This document shows positions 16,049 through 24,399 of a stretch of DNA of 43,939 nucleotides, piece by piece. A program made the position numbers and the translations under genes. The DNA comes from Clostridia bacterium (GTDB lineage Bacteria; Bacillota; Clostridia; Oscillospirales; CAG-272). The stretch lies in assembly GCA_017628875.1 (NCBI GenBank), contig JAGBYG010000162.1, positions 1 to 43,939 on the forward strand. The letters are read 5' to 3'. Every line of letters begins with the position of its first letter. Position 1 is the stretch's first letter. The notes below the pieces were generated by a model that did no database searches, had not been told where the DNA came from, and saw only the letters and a list, made by a program, of their open reading frames with translations.

Positions 16049-16807
16049 ATGAGCTTTTTTATTATTCCGGGAGATATTTTTTCTTATGATTTGAAACCAA
16101 ATGAGATTGCGGTTTTTTCGTTTTTGTGTTCGTGCGCAGACAATAAGACTTTTGATTGTTTTCCAAGCGTTAAGAAGATTGCAAAAGCTTGCAATATGGG
16201 GCAATCTACCGTGAGGGCGGTAATTCACACCTTACAAGAAAAGGGTTTAATCAAAATCAAGTCTCAGTACAAGCCTATACCTGATAGCGACAAGCGCAGA
16301 CAAACGTCCAATCTATATCACGTATCGTTGCTTGAGGAGTGTCGCAAAGAGGAACGAGAAATGAGACAATTTTACAAATCTATGATGAGGACGGCACATA
16401 GGAAAGAGGGGGTGCCTCCAGGAAATAGAGACCAATTAACTAAACCTAATATAACTACGACCCGCATCGAAAACAAGCCTTCTGGTTCCCAAAAGTCTTG
16501 TTCTGATGCATCTATTTCTTCAAGCGAAACAGATTTTGCAATGCTTAGAGATACGTGTATTCAAGAACTTACCTACTATGGTGAAGAGCTGTCCTGTTGT
16601 GGTTGGATTGTTCGAGAGGCTTTGAACATTATATGGAACGATCTTGTATTTGATAGTGATAACCCCACTGTTCAAAGGAAGTTGATACTAAAACATCTGA
16701 ATGCTAAACTCGTGGTCAGGGTTTTGAACGGATTTGAAATAGATGGCGCCTATGATGTCACGCCGATGTCGCTATGTGGACCGTTGTACGAGGTGCTGGT
16801 TCGTTGA
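16049..16807 (+). CDS. Helix-turn-helix (HTH_36) element protein
   Basis: This 252-residue protein starts at ATG 16049 behind AGAGGTG; ATG 16034 lacks a site. Residues about 15-80 form a winged helix (LKPNEIAVFSFLCSCADNKTFDCFPSVKKIAKACNMGQSTVRAVIHTLQEKGLIKI), the HTH_36 type common in plasmid and conjugative-element replication or control proteins of Firmicutes. A low-complexity linker (about 115-165) joins a helical C-terminal domain (about 170-245). Its DNA target may be the inverted repeats just downstream (16876-16965). It could be a replication or transfer regulator; the exact role is not shown. Confidence 0.7.
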   Translation: MSFFIIPGDIFSYDLKPNEIAVFSFLCSCADNKTFDCFPSVKKIAKACNMGQSTVRAVIHTLQEKGLIKIKSQYKPIPDSDKRRQTSNLYHVSLLEECRKEEREMRQFYKSMMRTAHRKEGVPPGNRDQLTKPNITTTRIENKPSGSQKSCSDASISSSETDFAMLRDTCIQELTYYGEELSCCGWIVREALNIIWNDLVFDSDNPTVQRKLILKHLNAKLVVRVLNGFEIDGAYDVTPMSLCGPLYEVLVR

Positions 16808-17143
16808 GGTAATGTGCGTTATTTATTTCCTCTCAACACAAGTGTGTGTTTGAATGGAGCGAATACTTTGAATGTTACAATATTATGATTTCTTACTGAG
16901 GTGTTACCCTAAATAGCATAATATTAGTAGTGAATATACAATGTTGGTATTGTGTATTATTAATATCTCTTTTTTCATTTGTTTTAAGTTGCCAGGCCCC
17001 AACCTTCTTGTAAGGTTGGGGCTTCGGCTTTTCGTGATGAGCGTATAATATATCCTTCATATTAGTATTAGGATATATACAGTGCAGGAGAATAACACAC
17101 CTATATGTCAAATATTTTTTGTTATGAAAGGAAAAACAAAACA
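16808..17143. other. Intergenic region with inverted repeats
   Basis: There is no gene in these 336 bases. They contain an inverted repeat CAATATTATG/CATAATATT (about 16878-16887 and 16917-16925), a second imperfect one around 16935-16965, a GC-rich hairpin GCCCCAACCTT/AAGGTTGGGGC (16996-17022), and ATATATCC ... GGATATAT near 17046-17076. Such density of dyads next to an HTH_36 gene suggests operators or a replication or transfer site. Confidence 0.45.
16996..17022 (+). terminator. GC-rich hairpin, possible terminator
   Basis: A perfect 11-bp stem with loop CTTGT, followed by TTCGGCTTTT. It could end the HTH_36 transcript or act in the leader of the next operon. The T-run is weak. Confidence 0.55.
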
Positions 17144-17602
17144 ATGGAAAAACAAACAAACCAATCGTCTCTCGAGAGAGACCAACCGACTGAGCTTAAT
17201 CTCTGTCCCTGTTGTGCAGGGGAAGGTGAGATTGTATCAAACCCCGAGCAAAACGAACACTCAGTAGTGTGCAAATGTGGACACAAAATATCTGTGTACA
17301 ATCCAACACTTAATGAGTGGCAGTTGAACGTCTTGAAATCTTTGTGGAATATGTCCTTGGTTCAGATGGAGTTATCTCAAAAGACCAAAGATGCTCTAAA
17401 TCTTACAGACAATAGCTTGTTGGTATTCGATATCAGCAACTACACTTTGTTGAAGAGTTTCAACACGTTTCTTGATGCAATCACGTTTATGGAGCAACGT
17501 TTCAAAAAGGATATGTCCAGAAGCGTTTTATTCCAATTGCGTGAAAATCGTTTGGAATACATTATGGTAAGCGATGAGCTTTGGGAAGATTTAACGGATT
17601 AG
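17144..17602 (+). CDS. Lar-like zinc-ribbon protein
   Basis: This 152-residue protein starts at ATG 17144, with AAAGGAA upstream; the longer frame from 17105 lacks one. A four-cysteine ribbon (LCPCCAGEGEIV ... VVCKCGHKISVYNPTLNEW, about residues 20-55) followed by LWN has the Lar restriction alleviation layout. The C-terminal half (LLVFDISNYTLLKSFNTFLDAITFMEQRFKKDM) corresponds to LVIVRSGDSSIFASYDDMDDALACLKQEMKKDF in the next gene, so the two are tandem paralogs. Lar-type proteins of phages and plasmids modulate type I restriction. The presence of a type I system on the same island makes this role plausible but unproven. Confidence 0.6.
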   Translation: MEKQTNQSSLERDQPTELNLCPCCAGEGEIVSNPEQNEHSVVCKCGHKISVYNPTLNEWQLNVLKSLWNMSLVQMELSQKTKDALNLTDNSLLVFDISNYTLLKSFNTFLDAITFMEQRFKKDMSRSVLFQLRENRLEYIMVSDELWEDLTD

Positions 17603-17617
17603 AAAGGAAAAAACACA

Positions 17618-18133
17618 ATGAATGCAATGAATAGAAGATTTTCATCAAGCGAGCCTGCAGTGGCTTTTTCGGGAGTATTTAACAGTTGTCCTATATGTTC
17701 GAAGCTCCCACGATACACTCATTCAAGTTGCGGCGGATACCATTTGTCGTGTTGCGGAATACGAACAAAAAGTTGTGTGCCTAATTTGACCAAGGAAAAT
17801 GCCAACTTTTTGCGCGAAGAGTGGAATTCAATTGTGGTAAATTCAGAACTTAGCCCCAACTTTGTTAAAAAGTACAATATGGGGAACGGCGATTTGGTAA
17901 TCGTTCGTTCCGGTGACAGTTCCATATTTGCCTCATACGATGATATGGACGATGCTTTGGCTTGCTTGAAACAAGAAATGAAAAAGGATTTTACGATTGA
18001 CTATGACTTGACTCAGCTTGTTAGAATTCAAAACGGCAATTTCGTGGTAGCTCACATAGCAACAAGCAAAGTTTTGTCCTATGTTGGAAACTGGGACGGT
18101 TTCAAGTATGAATTGATGATGCCGGTAGAATAA
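17618..18133 (+). CDS. Lar-like zinc-ribbon protein, tandem paralog
   Basis: This 171-residue protein starts 15 bases after the previous gene, behind AAAGGA. The ribbon (SCPICSKLPRYTHSSCGGYHLSCCG, about residues 23-47) plus LREEWN follows the Lar-like plan. It is the closest relative of the protein at 417: both share the IDYD-x-x-QLV and H-I-x-TS-[RK]-V stretches near the C-terminus. The third cysteine pair is irregular (CCG), so zinc binding may differ. Together with the gene at 17144 it forms a two-gene operon between the R-M region and the carbohydrate region. Confidence 0.6.
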   Translation: MNAMNRRFSSSEPAVAFSGVFNSCPICSKLPRYTHSSCGGYHLSCCGIRTKSCVPNLTKENANFLREEWNSIVVNSELSPNFVKKYNMGNGDLVIVRSGDSSIFASYDDMDDALACLKQEMKKDFTIDYDLTQLVRIQNGNFVVAHIATSKVLSYVGNWDGFKYELMMPVE

Positions 18134-18139
18134 CAAAGA

Positions 18140-18165
18140 AGCACACCCACTTCGATGGGTGTGCT
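18140..18165 (+). terminator. Hairpin after the Lar-like genes
   Basis: A 10-bp stem AGCACACCCA (18140-18149) with TGGGTGTGCT (18156-18165). The T-run is poor, so termination may be incomplete. A second hairpin follows at 18231-18258. Confidence 0.55.
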
Positions 18166-18230
18166 CAAAGAAACTAAAACAATGTTTAAAAACAGGTAGT
18201 ACTGTTTTTATATAATATTCTCTTTTTGTT

Positions 18231-18258
18231 TTCCCTCAGCCATTGCGGGCTGGGGGAA
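18231..18258 (+). terminator. Second hairpin, terminator-like
   Basis: Stem TTCCCTCAGCC (18231-18241) with GGCTGGGGGAA (18248-18258), one G-T pair, followed by TATTCTTTTT. It is likely the effective end of the Lar-like operon. Confidence 0.6.
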
Positions 18259-18335
18259 TATTCTTTTTAGGGAACATTTATATATTAATTTGTATAGTTT
18301 GTTCCCCAAATTTTATTTTTTCTCTCTCATCTCTC

Positions 18336-18430
18336 CTCAATTCAAATGAAAGAAAAGAAGCAAGTAAGAATGAAAGAGTTTTGGACATGGTCACTTGCGA
18401 ACTTTCATACTTATAGTAAGAATTTATAGC
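18336..18430 (+). repeat. Flanking repeat, copy A
   Basis: It begins with the 12-mer CTCAATTCAAAT and continues through AAGAATGAA, a purine-rich site and ATGGT to TAGTA. It aligns over its whole length with 41690-41786. Both copies contain a ribosome-binding-like sequence and a 9-codon frame (MVTCELSYL here, MVIGELAYL in copy B), each ended by TAG. Confidence 0.6.
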
Positions 18431-18586
18431 GATGCTATAACAATAGTACCAACTGCGGTGATTAACGAAAAATGTGGAGACAACAAAAGCATTTCTTTGG
18501 GACGAATTAAAAACTTAGGTTTCGTTGCAAAAACTTATAGTGAAATCAAGGCGGAAATTGATATGATAATCGACAATATACAATAG
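18395..18586 (+). pseudogene. Small ORF, probably a decayed gene end
   Basis: The frame gives about 63 residues from a TTG with no clear ribosome binding site. The C-terminal 40 residues (NEKCGDNKSISLGRIKNLGFVAKTYSEIKAEIDMII) look like real protein. The upstream part overlaps repeat A, whose own 9-codon frame lies in a different phase. The simplest reading is a frameshifted remnant of one small gene. I do not recognise the family. Confidence 0.35.
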
Positions 18587-18600
18587 AAAGGAGTGCGCTT

Positions 18601-18744
18601 ATGCCACTTCAAATTATAAGACAAGACATAACTTTAATGGAGTTTGGTATTAGATATTATGTAACTTTTAAGACTTTAGAGGACAAAAACAGAGTGTTTG
18701 ATGATAGTATAAAAAAAGCTTGCAAAGAGAAAACGAAAATGTAA
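18601..18744 (+). pseudogene. Macro-domain protein remnant
   Basis: A 47-codon frame has a good AAAGGAG site and an ATG 14 bases after the previous stop. Its start MPLQIIRQDITLM matches the N-terminus of bacterial macro-domain ADP-ribose hydrolases (MPLxIVRNDITKM), and VFDDSIKKACKE recalls the later DxAIHxAAG helix. The NAAN and GGGV parts that make the binding pocket are missing, so it looks like an internally deleted fragment that cannot be active. A terminator follows. Confidence 0.5.
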
Positions 18745-18760
18745 ATAATATAAATAGTTA

Positions 18761-18793
18761 GAAAGCGGTCTTGTAATCAAGACCGCTTTTTTG
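18761..18793 (+). terminator. Intrinsic terminator
   Basis: Stem AAAGCGGTCTTG (18762-18773) with CAAGACCGCTTT (18778-18789), loop TAAT, then a T-run. It insulates the carbohydrate region from the upstream genes. Confidence 0.88.
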
Positions 18794-18912
18794 TAGCTTT
18801 TTGTTCCAAATTTATCCTTTTTTACCATATTTTTTATATAAAGCAAACAAAAATCATAGTTTTATTATAGTGTATGATATAAATCTTAAACGATTTTCAA
18901 AAACATATATGT

Positions 18913-18918
18913 TATAAT
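18913..18918 (+). promoter_or_regulatory. Probable -10 box for the first sugar operon
   Basis: TATAAT lies 37 bases before the first oxidoreductase gene, next to the palindrome ACATATATGT (18903-18912). No good -35 box is 16-18 bases upstream, which suits an activator-dependent promoter. The AraC-family protein at 23566 is a candidate activator. Confidence 0.5.
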
Positions 18919-18954
18919 GTAACTGAAGAACTTTATTTACAAAGAGAGGAAAAT

Positions 18955-19941
18955 ATGAGAGTAGGTATTATTGGAATTGGTGCTATTGCGCAATTACATA
19001 TCCCGGCATTGCTTAATGCTGAACAGGACATTGTTGCCCTTTGTGATATTAAATTAGATAGATGCTTGAAGGCTATTGAGAAATTTGAACTTAAAGCTAA
19101 ATCATACGAGGATTATAAGGAAATGATTGAGAAGGAAAATCTTGATGTTGTTCACGTTTGTACTCCTCATCATCTTCACGCAGAGATGATTTGCTCTGCA
19201 CTTGATCACAACGTAAATGTTTTGTGTGAAAAGCCTATAGCCATTAATTATGAACAGCTTGATATGATAAAAGCCTCTGTTGAAAAATCAAGCGCACAGC
19301 TTGGTGTATGTCAACAGAATAGATTTAAGGCGTCCATGCAATATGTTAAAGAACTTTTTGATGGTGAAGAAATCACTGCGGGTAGTGGATATCTGTGCTG
19401 GCAGAGAGATAAAAATTATTACTTGAGTGAAGATTGGCGCGGTCAAAAGGAAACCGAAGGTGGTGGTGTTGTAATTAATCAGGCATTGCATACATTGGAT
19501 ATGCTTCAGTGGTTTTGTGGTATGCCCAAGTCAGTTATTGCTCACACCTCTTGCGATACACTTAAGGATATTATCAACGTTGAAGAAACTGCATTTGCTA
19601 TATTTAATCTTCCTAACGGAGGACGTTTTATCTTGAATGCAACAAATTCAAATACATTCAGCTTTCCGATAACGATTATGCTTCATTCCAAGACCAAGAA
19701 TGTTGTGATTGTTGATGACAATATTATTTACAACGGTCAGTTTGTAACTCGAAGTGACGGCTTGCCATTGTTTGGCAAAGAGGTTTGGGGTGTAGGCCAC
19801 ATAATACTTATCAAGGAATTTTACGGAGCATTGGCAGAGGGTAGAAAATTCCATCTTGATTTTGAAGAAGCTCAAAAGGTTGTTAAGCTCTTGTTGGCAC
19901 TTTACGAATCCGAGGGCAAGGAAATTACTATTAGGGGGTAA
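18955..19941 (+). CDS. Gfo/Idh/MocA family oxidoreductase (1)
   Basis: This 328-residue NAD(P)-dependent sugar dehydrogenase begins behind AAAGAGAGGAAA. It has a Rossmann fold with GIGAIAQLHIPAL (about residues 6-18), an acidic residue after strand 2 (LCDIK), and the family motif CEKPIAINYEQ (about 90-100). The substrate domain contains the helix GGGVVINQALHTLDMLQWF (about 164-182), with the His used in catalysis by this family. It is the first gene of a six-gene operon that ends with nagB and nagA, so the substrate is probably an amino sugar, its acid or a glycoside of it. The exact sugar cannot be read from sequence. Confidence 0.87.
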   Translation: MRVGIIGIGAIAQLHIPALLNAEQDIVALCDIKLDRCLKAIEKFELKAKSYEDYKEMIEKENLDVVHVCTPHHLHAEMICSALDHNVNVLCEKPIAINYEQLDMIKASVEKSSAQLGVCQQNRFKASMQYVKELFDGEEITAGSGYLCWQRDKNYYLSEDWRGQKETEGGGVVINQALHTLDMLQWFCGMPKSVIAHTSCDTLKDIINVEETAFAIFNLPNGGRFILNATNSNTFSFPITIMLHSKTKNVVIVDDNIIYNGQFVTRSDGLPLFGKEVWGVGHIILIKEFYGALAEGRKFHLDFEEAQKVVKLLLALYESEGKEITIRG

Positions 19942-19944
19942 ATT

Positions 19945-20823
19945 ATGAAGAGAATTGCTTTTTTGGGTTGTGAAAATTCACATTCCGCAACATTTTTGAA
20001 TTTTATAAAGAACGATGAAAAGTTTGCTGACGTTGATGTTGTTGGTGTATATAGCCACGATAGAACAGCGGCAGATAATCTTGGTGCAAAATACGATGTA
20101 CCTGTACTTGACGATTACGCAGATGCTGTTGGCAAGGTTGACGGTGTTGTTATTACAGCAAGACACGGTGACAATCACCTTAAATATGCGCGTCCCTATA
20201 TGCAAAAGGGAATGACGATTTTTATGGATAAACCCATTACCGTAAGCGAAGAAGATGCACTTGAATTTGCTCATCTTGCAATGCAGAATGGCGTAAAGGT
20301 TACAGGCGGTTCCTCATTAAGACTTGAAGCTTGGGTTAAGGAACTTAAAGGTGACGCCGAAGAAAACAAGGGTGGGGAAACACTCAGTGGTTTTGTTAGA
20401 TGTCCAATGAGCTACACTAACGTTAACGGTGGTTTCTTCTTCTATTCACAGCATCTTGTTGAGATAGTTGGTGAAATTTTCGGGCGCTATCCCAAATCTG
20501 TTAAAGCGTTTATGAACGGTAAAAAGCTCACTGTTGTATTCCGTTATGAAAATTATGATGTAACAGGACTTTTCGTTGATGAAAGCTATAATAGTTATTA
20601 TGCAATGAGAGCAGTTGAAAACGAGGTTAAGGGAGCTTCTTTCCCCGTTACAGGAAGTAGTCCTTGCTTTAGAGAAGAATTTGATGAATTTTATGATGTT
20701 CTTTCCAGAGCAGAGCAGGTTATTAATTTTGAAGATTTCATTGCCCCTGTGTTTGTTATGAATGCAATCAAACGATCTATCGATAGCGGAAATGAAGAGT
20801 ATGTCAAGGAGTTTATTTTATAA
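19945..20823 (+). CDS. Gfo/Idh/MocA family oxidoreductase (2)
   Basis: This 292-residue protein starts 3 bases after gene 1, with an AGGGGG site. The Rossmann part MKRIAFLGCENSHSATFLNF replaces the usual GxGxxG by GCENSH, a variant seen in a Gfo/Idh subgroup. The motif FMDKPITVSEEDALEF (about 94-109) matches the EKP motif with Asp in place of Glu. The C-terminal domain is shorter than usual (family members are typically 330-400 residues). It overlaps the next gene by one base (TAATG). It may act as a second redox step or as a partner subunit of gene 1. Confidence 0.8.
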   Translation: MKRIAFLGCENSHSATFLNFIKNDEKFADVDVVGVYSHDRTAADNLGAKYDVPVLDDYADAVGKVDGVVITARHGDNHLKYARPYMQKGMTIFMDKPITVSEEDALEFAHLAMQNGVKVTGGSSLRLEAWVKELKGDAEENKGGETLSGFVRCPMSYTNVNGGFFFYSQHLVEIVGEIFGRYPKSVKAFMNGKKLTVVFRYENYDVTGLFVDESYNSYYAMRAVENEVKGASFPVTGSSPCFREEFDEFYDVLSRAEQVINFEDFIAPVFVMNAIKRSIDSGNEEYVKEFIL

Positions 20824-21671
20824 TGAAGGATATTAGATTGTCGGCGTTTATTGATGAATATTCCGACGAATTGGACGTACAAATTGAAGCACTTAAAAGA
20901 TATGGTATAGAGTACGTCGAGCTTCGTCACTGTAACGGTAAAAACGTTGCAGATTTCACAACGGAAGACATAATGACTATTAAAAATGCATTCGATGAAG
21001 CGGGCATAAAGGTTTCTGCGATAGGATCTCCTCTTGGTAAAATTGCTATTGAGGGAGATATTGATGCACACCTTGTTATTGCAAGAAGAGTTTTTGCGAT
21101 GGCTAATGTTCTTGGAGTTAAAAATATTAGAATGTTTAGCTTCTATCTTCCCGCAGGATCAAATCCTAAGGATTATAGAGAACAGGTAATTTCTAATTTA
21201 CAAAAGCTTATAGATGTTGCAGACGAATATGGTGTTGTTCTTTGTCACGAGAATGAGGCGGCAATTTATGGGGAAAACCCTGAAAACTGCCTTGACTTGT
21301 TAGAGCATTTTGGAGGCAAATTGAAATGTGTTTTTGATATGGGCAATTTTGTGCTTGACGGATATGAACCATATCCTCACGCATTTAATATGTTGAAAGA
21401 GTATATAGAATATTTTCACATTAAAGATGCGTTGTATCAGGGAGCAATCGTTCCTGCTGGTGTTGGTGAAGCATCAATTAAAGAAATTCTTAAGGATTAT
21501 ACCACAAATTACTCAAAAGATGTCTGTGTTACTATTGAGCCACATCTTCAGACGTTTGCAGGACTTAATGCGCTTGTTGGTAAAGCGTTTGAAAATCCAT
21601 ACAAATATGAAAATCAGCAGGTTGCATTTGATGATGACGTGGAAAAATTTCGCGAGCTTATCGGAGGTTAA
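20823..21671 (+). CDS. Sugar phosphate isomerase/epimerase (TIM barrel)
   Basis: This 282-residue protein belongs to the xylose-isomerase-like TIM-barrel superfamily (AP_endonuc_2). Expected metal ligands are seen: the Glu in YVELRH, HENEAA (about residue 141), FDMGNF (about 173) and FHIKDA (about 198), and IEPHL near the end. Family members isomerise, epimerise or, in some glycoside pathways, eliminate from 3-keto sugars. It overlaps oxidoreductase 2 by one base, and nagB follows after 1 base, so it is tightly coupled. Its pairing with two Gfo/Idh enzymes suggests an oxidise - rearrange - reduce sequence. Confidence 0.83.
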   Translation: MKDIRLSAFIDEYSDELDVQIEALKRYGIEYVELRHCNGKNVADFTTEDIMTIKNAFDEAGIKVSAIGSPLGKIAIEGDIDAHLVIARRVFAMANVLGVKNIRMFSFYLPAGSNPKDYREQVISNLQKLIDVADEYGVVLCHENEAAIYGENPENCLDLLEHFGGKLKCVFDMGNFVLDGYEPYPHAFNMLKEYIEYFHIKDALYQGAIVPAGVGEASIKEILKDYTTNYSKDVCVTIEPHLQTFAGLNALVGKAFENPYKYENQQVAFDDDVEKFRELIGG

Positions 21672-21672
21672 T

Positions 21673-22431
21673 ATGAAAACTTATTTGGTAGATAAATTAC
21701 AGGTGAAAATTTTTGAAAACAGAACTTTGATGGGTGAGGACGCAGCTCGTGATATTAAGAACAAGATTTGCGAGCTTTTATCTCAAAAAGAGCAAATCAA
21801 TATGATTTTTGCAGCTGCTCCTTCTCAAAACGACGTTCTCAAATCTCTCGTTGAAGATACAAGCATTGAATGGAACAGAGTAAATGCATATCATATGGAC
21901 GAGTATATCGGACTTGACAAAAATGCTCCTCAAGGATTTGGTAATTTCCTTAAGGATCACATCTTTGGCCTTGTTCCTTTTAATAGTGTAAATTACATAG
22001 ATATTTCTGCCAAAGATCCCGAGGCAGAGGCGGACAGATATGCGAAATTGTTGAAGGATAACCCCACGGATATTGTCGTTATGGGCATTGGTGAAAACGG
22101 ACATATTGCATTTAACGATCCGCCTGTAGCTGATTTTAATGATGCGAAATTGGTAAAGCCCGTTAAGCTTGACGAGATTTGCAGAAATCAGCAGGTTAAT
22201 GACGGTTGCTTTGCTTCAATTGAAGAAGTTCCTACTCACGCTATGACTTTGACTGTTCCTGCATTGGTATCAGCCCCATATTTATTCTGTATTGTTCCTG
22301 CACCCACAAAGGCAAATGCGGTATATGAAACACTTAACGGTAGCATTGACGAGCATTGTCCTGCAAGCATTTTGAGACGTCAGGATAACGCAATTTTGTA
22401 CTTGGACGCAGATAGCGCGAAATTATTATGA
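21673..22431 (+). CDS. nagB: Glucosamine-6-phosphate deaminase
   Basis: This 252-residue protein converts glucosamine-6-phosphate to fructose-6-phosphate and ammonia. ATG 21673 behind GGAGG is the proper start; the frame upstream to 21427 overlaps the previous gene and is a shadow. Visible signatures are AYHMDEYIGL (about 73-82), the catalytic-loop motif VMGIGENGHIAFNDPP (about 135-150) and THAMTLTVPALV (about 195-206). The length fits NagB. It overlaps nagA by 4 bases (ATGA). Confidence 0.93.
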   Translation: MKTYLVDKLQVKIFENRTLMGEDAARDIKNKICELLSQKEQINMIFAAAPSQNDVLKSLVEDTSIEWNRVNAYHMDEYIGLDKNAPQGFGNFLKDHIFGLVPFNSVNYIDISAKDPEAEADRYAKLLKDNPTDIVVMGIGENGHIAFNDPPVADFNDAKLVKPVKLDEICRNQQVNDGCFASIEEVPTHAMTLTVPALVSAPYLFCIVPAPTKANAVYETLNGSIDEHCPASILRRQDNAILYLDADSAKLL

Positions 22432-23576
22432 TTAGAATTAAAAGTAAAAAAATAATAACTCCCGACGGAGTTATTAACGGATACGTTTATATTGAAAACG
22501 GCAAAATAGTTGATATTTCCGCTGAAGAAAAATCTGCAGGTGAGAGTTATGATTTTGGAGAAAAATTCGTTTCTCCCGGATTTATTGATATGCATACTCA
22601 CGGTGGTGGTGGACACGCATTTATGAATAGCACAGTTGATGACGTCATAAGCGGTTCAAATCTTCATCTTAAGCACGGAACAACGACTATCGTTCCCACA
22701 ATTTCCGCGGGTTCGTTTGAAACAATGAAAAATGCCGTTGTAAATATTGACAAGGCAATGAAGGACGAAAGATCCAACGGAATTATACTTGGTGCACATC
22801 TTGAAGGCCCGTATCTTTCGGCTAAGCAGTGCGGTGCTCAGTGTCCGGTGTTTATTACAAAGCCCATTGCAAAGGATTATATTCCGTTGATTGAAGAATA
22901 TGGAGATAGCATTGTTCGTTGGACTTATGCCCCCGAAAACGATGATAATGGTGCGTTTTGCAAGTATTTGACCTCTCATGGTATTATTGCATCTGCGGGT
23001 CATACTGATGCAAAATATGAGGATATGTCAGTTGCAATTGATAACGGTTGTAATTTGATTACTCATTTGTATTCTTGTACTTCAACTGTAACAAGAGATC
23101 ACGGTTTCCGCAGCCTTGGTGTTATTGAATCTGCATTTCTTCGTGATGAGCTCTTTGTTGAGATTATTGCTGACGGAAAGCATTTACCCTCAGACCTTAT
23201 AAAAATGATAGTTAAGGTGAAGGGAACTGATAGAGTAGCCTTGATAACTGATAGCTTAGAGATAGCTGACACCGATATTAAGGAAGGTGTGATGAGCGGT
23301 ACTGAATTTATTGTTGAAGACGGTGTTTGCAAGCTAAAAGATAGGTCTGCATTCGCCGGAAGTGTGGCAACTGCAGACCGTTTAGTAAGGGTTATGGTTA
23401 AGGATTGTGGTTATGAGACACCGCTTGCTGTTAAAATGATAACTCAAATTCCCGCTAAAATATTGGGAATTAACAAGGGTGAAATAGCTGTTGGCAAAGA
23501 CGCCGATATAGTTGTATTTGATGATGATATCAATATAGAAAAAGTATTTGTTGCGGGTAAGAAAATCAATTTTTAG
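22428..23576 (+). CDS. nagA: N-acetylglucosamine-6-phosphate deacetylase
   Basis: This 382-residue amidohydrolase removes acetate from GlcNAc-6-phosphate, feeding NagB. Metal-site motifs are present: PGFIDMHTHGGGGHAF (about 48-63), LEGPYLS (about 125-131), SAGHTDAKYEDM (about 187-198), LITHLYSCTS (about 207-216) and the catalytic ITDSLE (about 276-281). It is the last gene of the operon and runs 11 bases into the convergent araC gene. Its presence implies that GlcNAc-6-phosphate or a close relative is an intermediate of the pathway, although no kinase or PTS gene is in the window. Confidence 0.93.
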   Translation: MIRIKSKKIITPDGVINGYVYIENGKIVDISAEEKSAGESYDFGEKFVSPGFIDMHTHGGGGHAFMNSTVDDVISGSNLHLKHGTTTIVPTISAGSFETMKNAVVNIDKAMKDERSNGIILGAHLEGPYLSAKQCGAQCPVFITKPIAKDYIPLIEEYGDSIVRWTYAPENDDNGAFCKYLTSHGIIASAGHTDAKYEDMSVAIDNGCNLITHLYSCTSTVTRDHGFRSLGVIESAFLRDELFVEIIADGKHLPSDLIKMIVKVKGTDRVALITDSLEIADTDIKEGVMSGTEFIVEDGVCKLKDRSAFAGSVATADRLVRVMVKDCGYETPLAVKMITQIPAKILGINKGEIAVGKDADIVVFDDDINIEKVFVAGKKINF

Positions 23577-24378
23577 TTGTTTCTTCGGATGGTGGATATC
23601 CAAAAAAGTCAACGTATCTTTGATAAAAAGATATATAGTTGTTAAAGCCGCATTTTTCAAATATTACGGTAGGATGTTCACCATTGCGCAATAATTTTTG
23701 AGCATAGAGTAATCTTTTAGATGTGATATATTTTTTAGGAGATACCTTCATTTCCTCTTTGAAAAGACGGAAAAAGTGATTTTCTGAAATGAAAATATAG
23801 TCGCAAACTTCTTTAATATCTTTTATGGTAAAGAGGTTTTTATTGATATAAGCGAGTGCATCTTCAATTACCTTTGAAGTTGGATCGTGATCTTGGGTTA
23901 CAAGAGAGTCGTTTATTAAAAGATTATAACACACCTCAGTGAGAAGATTGTTCAGCAAAATTTTAAAATCTTCTTTTGTAAGATGTTCCTTGTATATATC
24001 CATTTTCTTGAAGCAATCAATTATTATGGGTATATTGGAACAGTTAATTACTTCAAATTTATCTAAAAGCTTGTCTAATAAAGGTGTGATTTGCGAATCG
24101 GGTGTTATAAGAATATCATATCGGTCATATTTTTCATTTGTGTTGATGTCAATGTTATGATAATTCCAAGGTTTTGTGATAATTAAGTCATACTTGTTAA
24201 GGGAGTATATCTTTTCTTCAATTTGATAGCTTCCGGAGCCCGAAACAAAAAAGATTATCTCATAATCGTTATGACAATGTGTATAAAATTTTGAATGAGG
24301 TATGCTGACCTTATGCTGAAAATAAAGATTTGAAGTGAAGTCTTCGAATCTGCTTATGGGCATTCTTTCATTTGTCAT
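23566..24378 (-). CDS. AraC-family transcriptional regulator
   Basis: This 270-residue protein has an N-terminal cupin-like sensor (HKVSIPHSKFYTHCHNDYEIIFFVSGSGSY, about residues 17-46) and a C-terminal double helix-turn-helix (about 165-265; IKEVCDYIFISENHFFRLFKEEMKVSPKKYI ... CGFNNYISFYQRYVDFFGYPPSE). It probably senses a sugar and activates the flanking divergent and upstream operons. It lies between the nag operon (convergent, 11-base overlap) and the GH1/ABC operon (divergent). A GGAGGG site precedes its start at 24378. Confidence 0.9.
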   Translation of the reverse strand: MTNERMPISRFEDFTSNLYFQHKVSIPHSKFYTHCHNDYEIIFFVSGSGSYQIEEKIYSLNKYDLIITKPWNYHNIDINTNEKYDRYDILITPDSQITPLLDKLLDKFEVINCSNIPIIIDCFKKMDIYKEHLTKEDFKILLNNLLTEVCYNLLINDSLVTQDHDPTSKVIEDALAYINKNLFTIKDIKEVCDYIFISENHFFRLFKEEMKVSPKKYITSKRLLYAQKLLRNGEHPTVIFEKCGFNNYISFYQRYVDFFGYPPSEETTKN

Positions 24379-24399
24379 TATAATCCCTCCTTTTGTAGA

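Noticed and set aside
18139-18258. Riboswitch upstream of the sugar operon
   Set aside because: The two hairpins are simple stems more than 690 bases before the operon, behind another terminator at 18761.
21427-21672. Longer version of nagB starting at 21427
   Set aside because: The extra 82 residues overlap the isomerase gene in another frame and look nothing like NagB. ATG 21673 has a GGAGG site.
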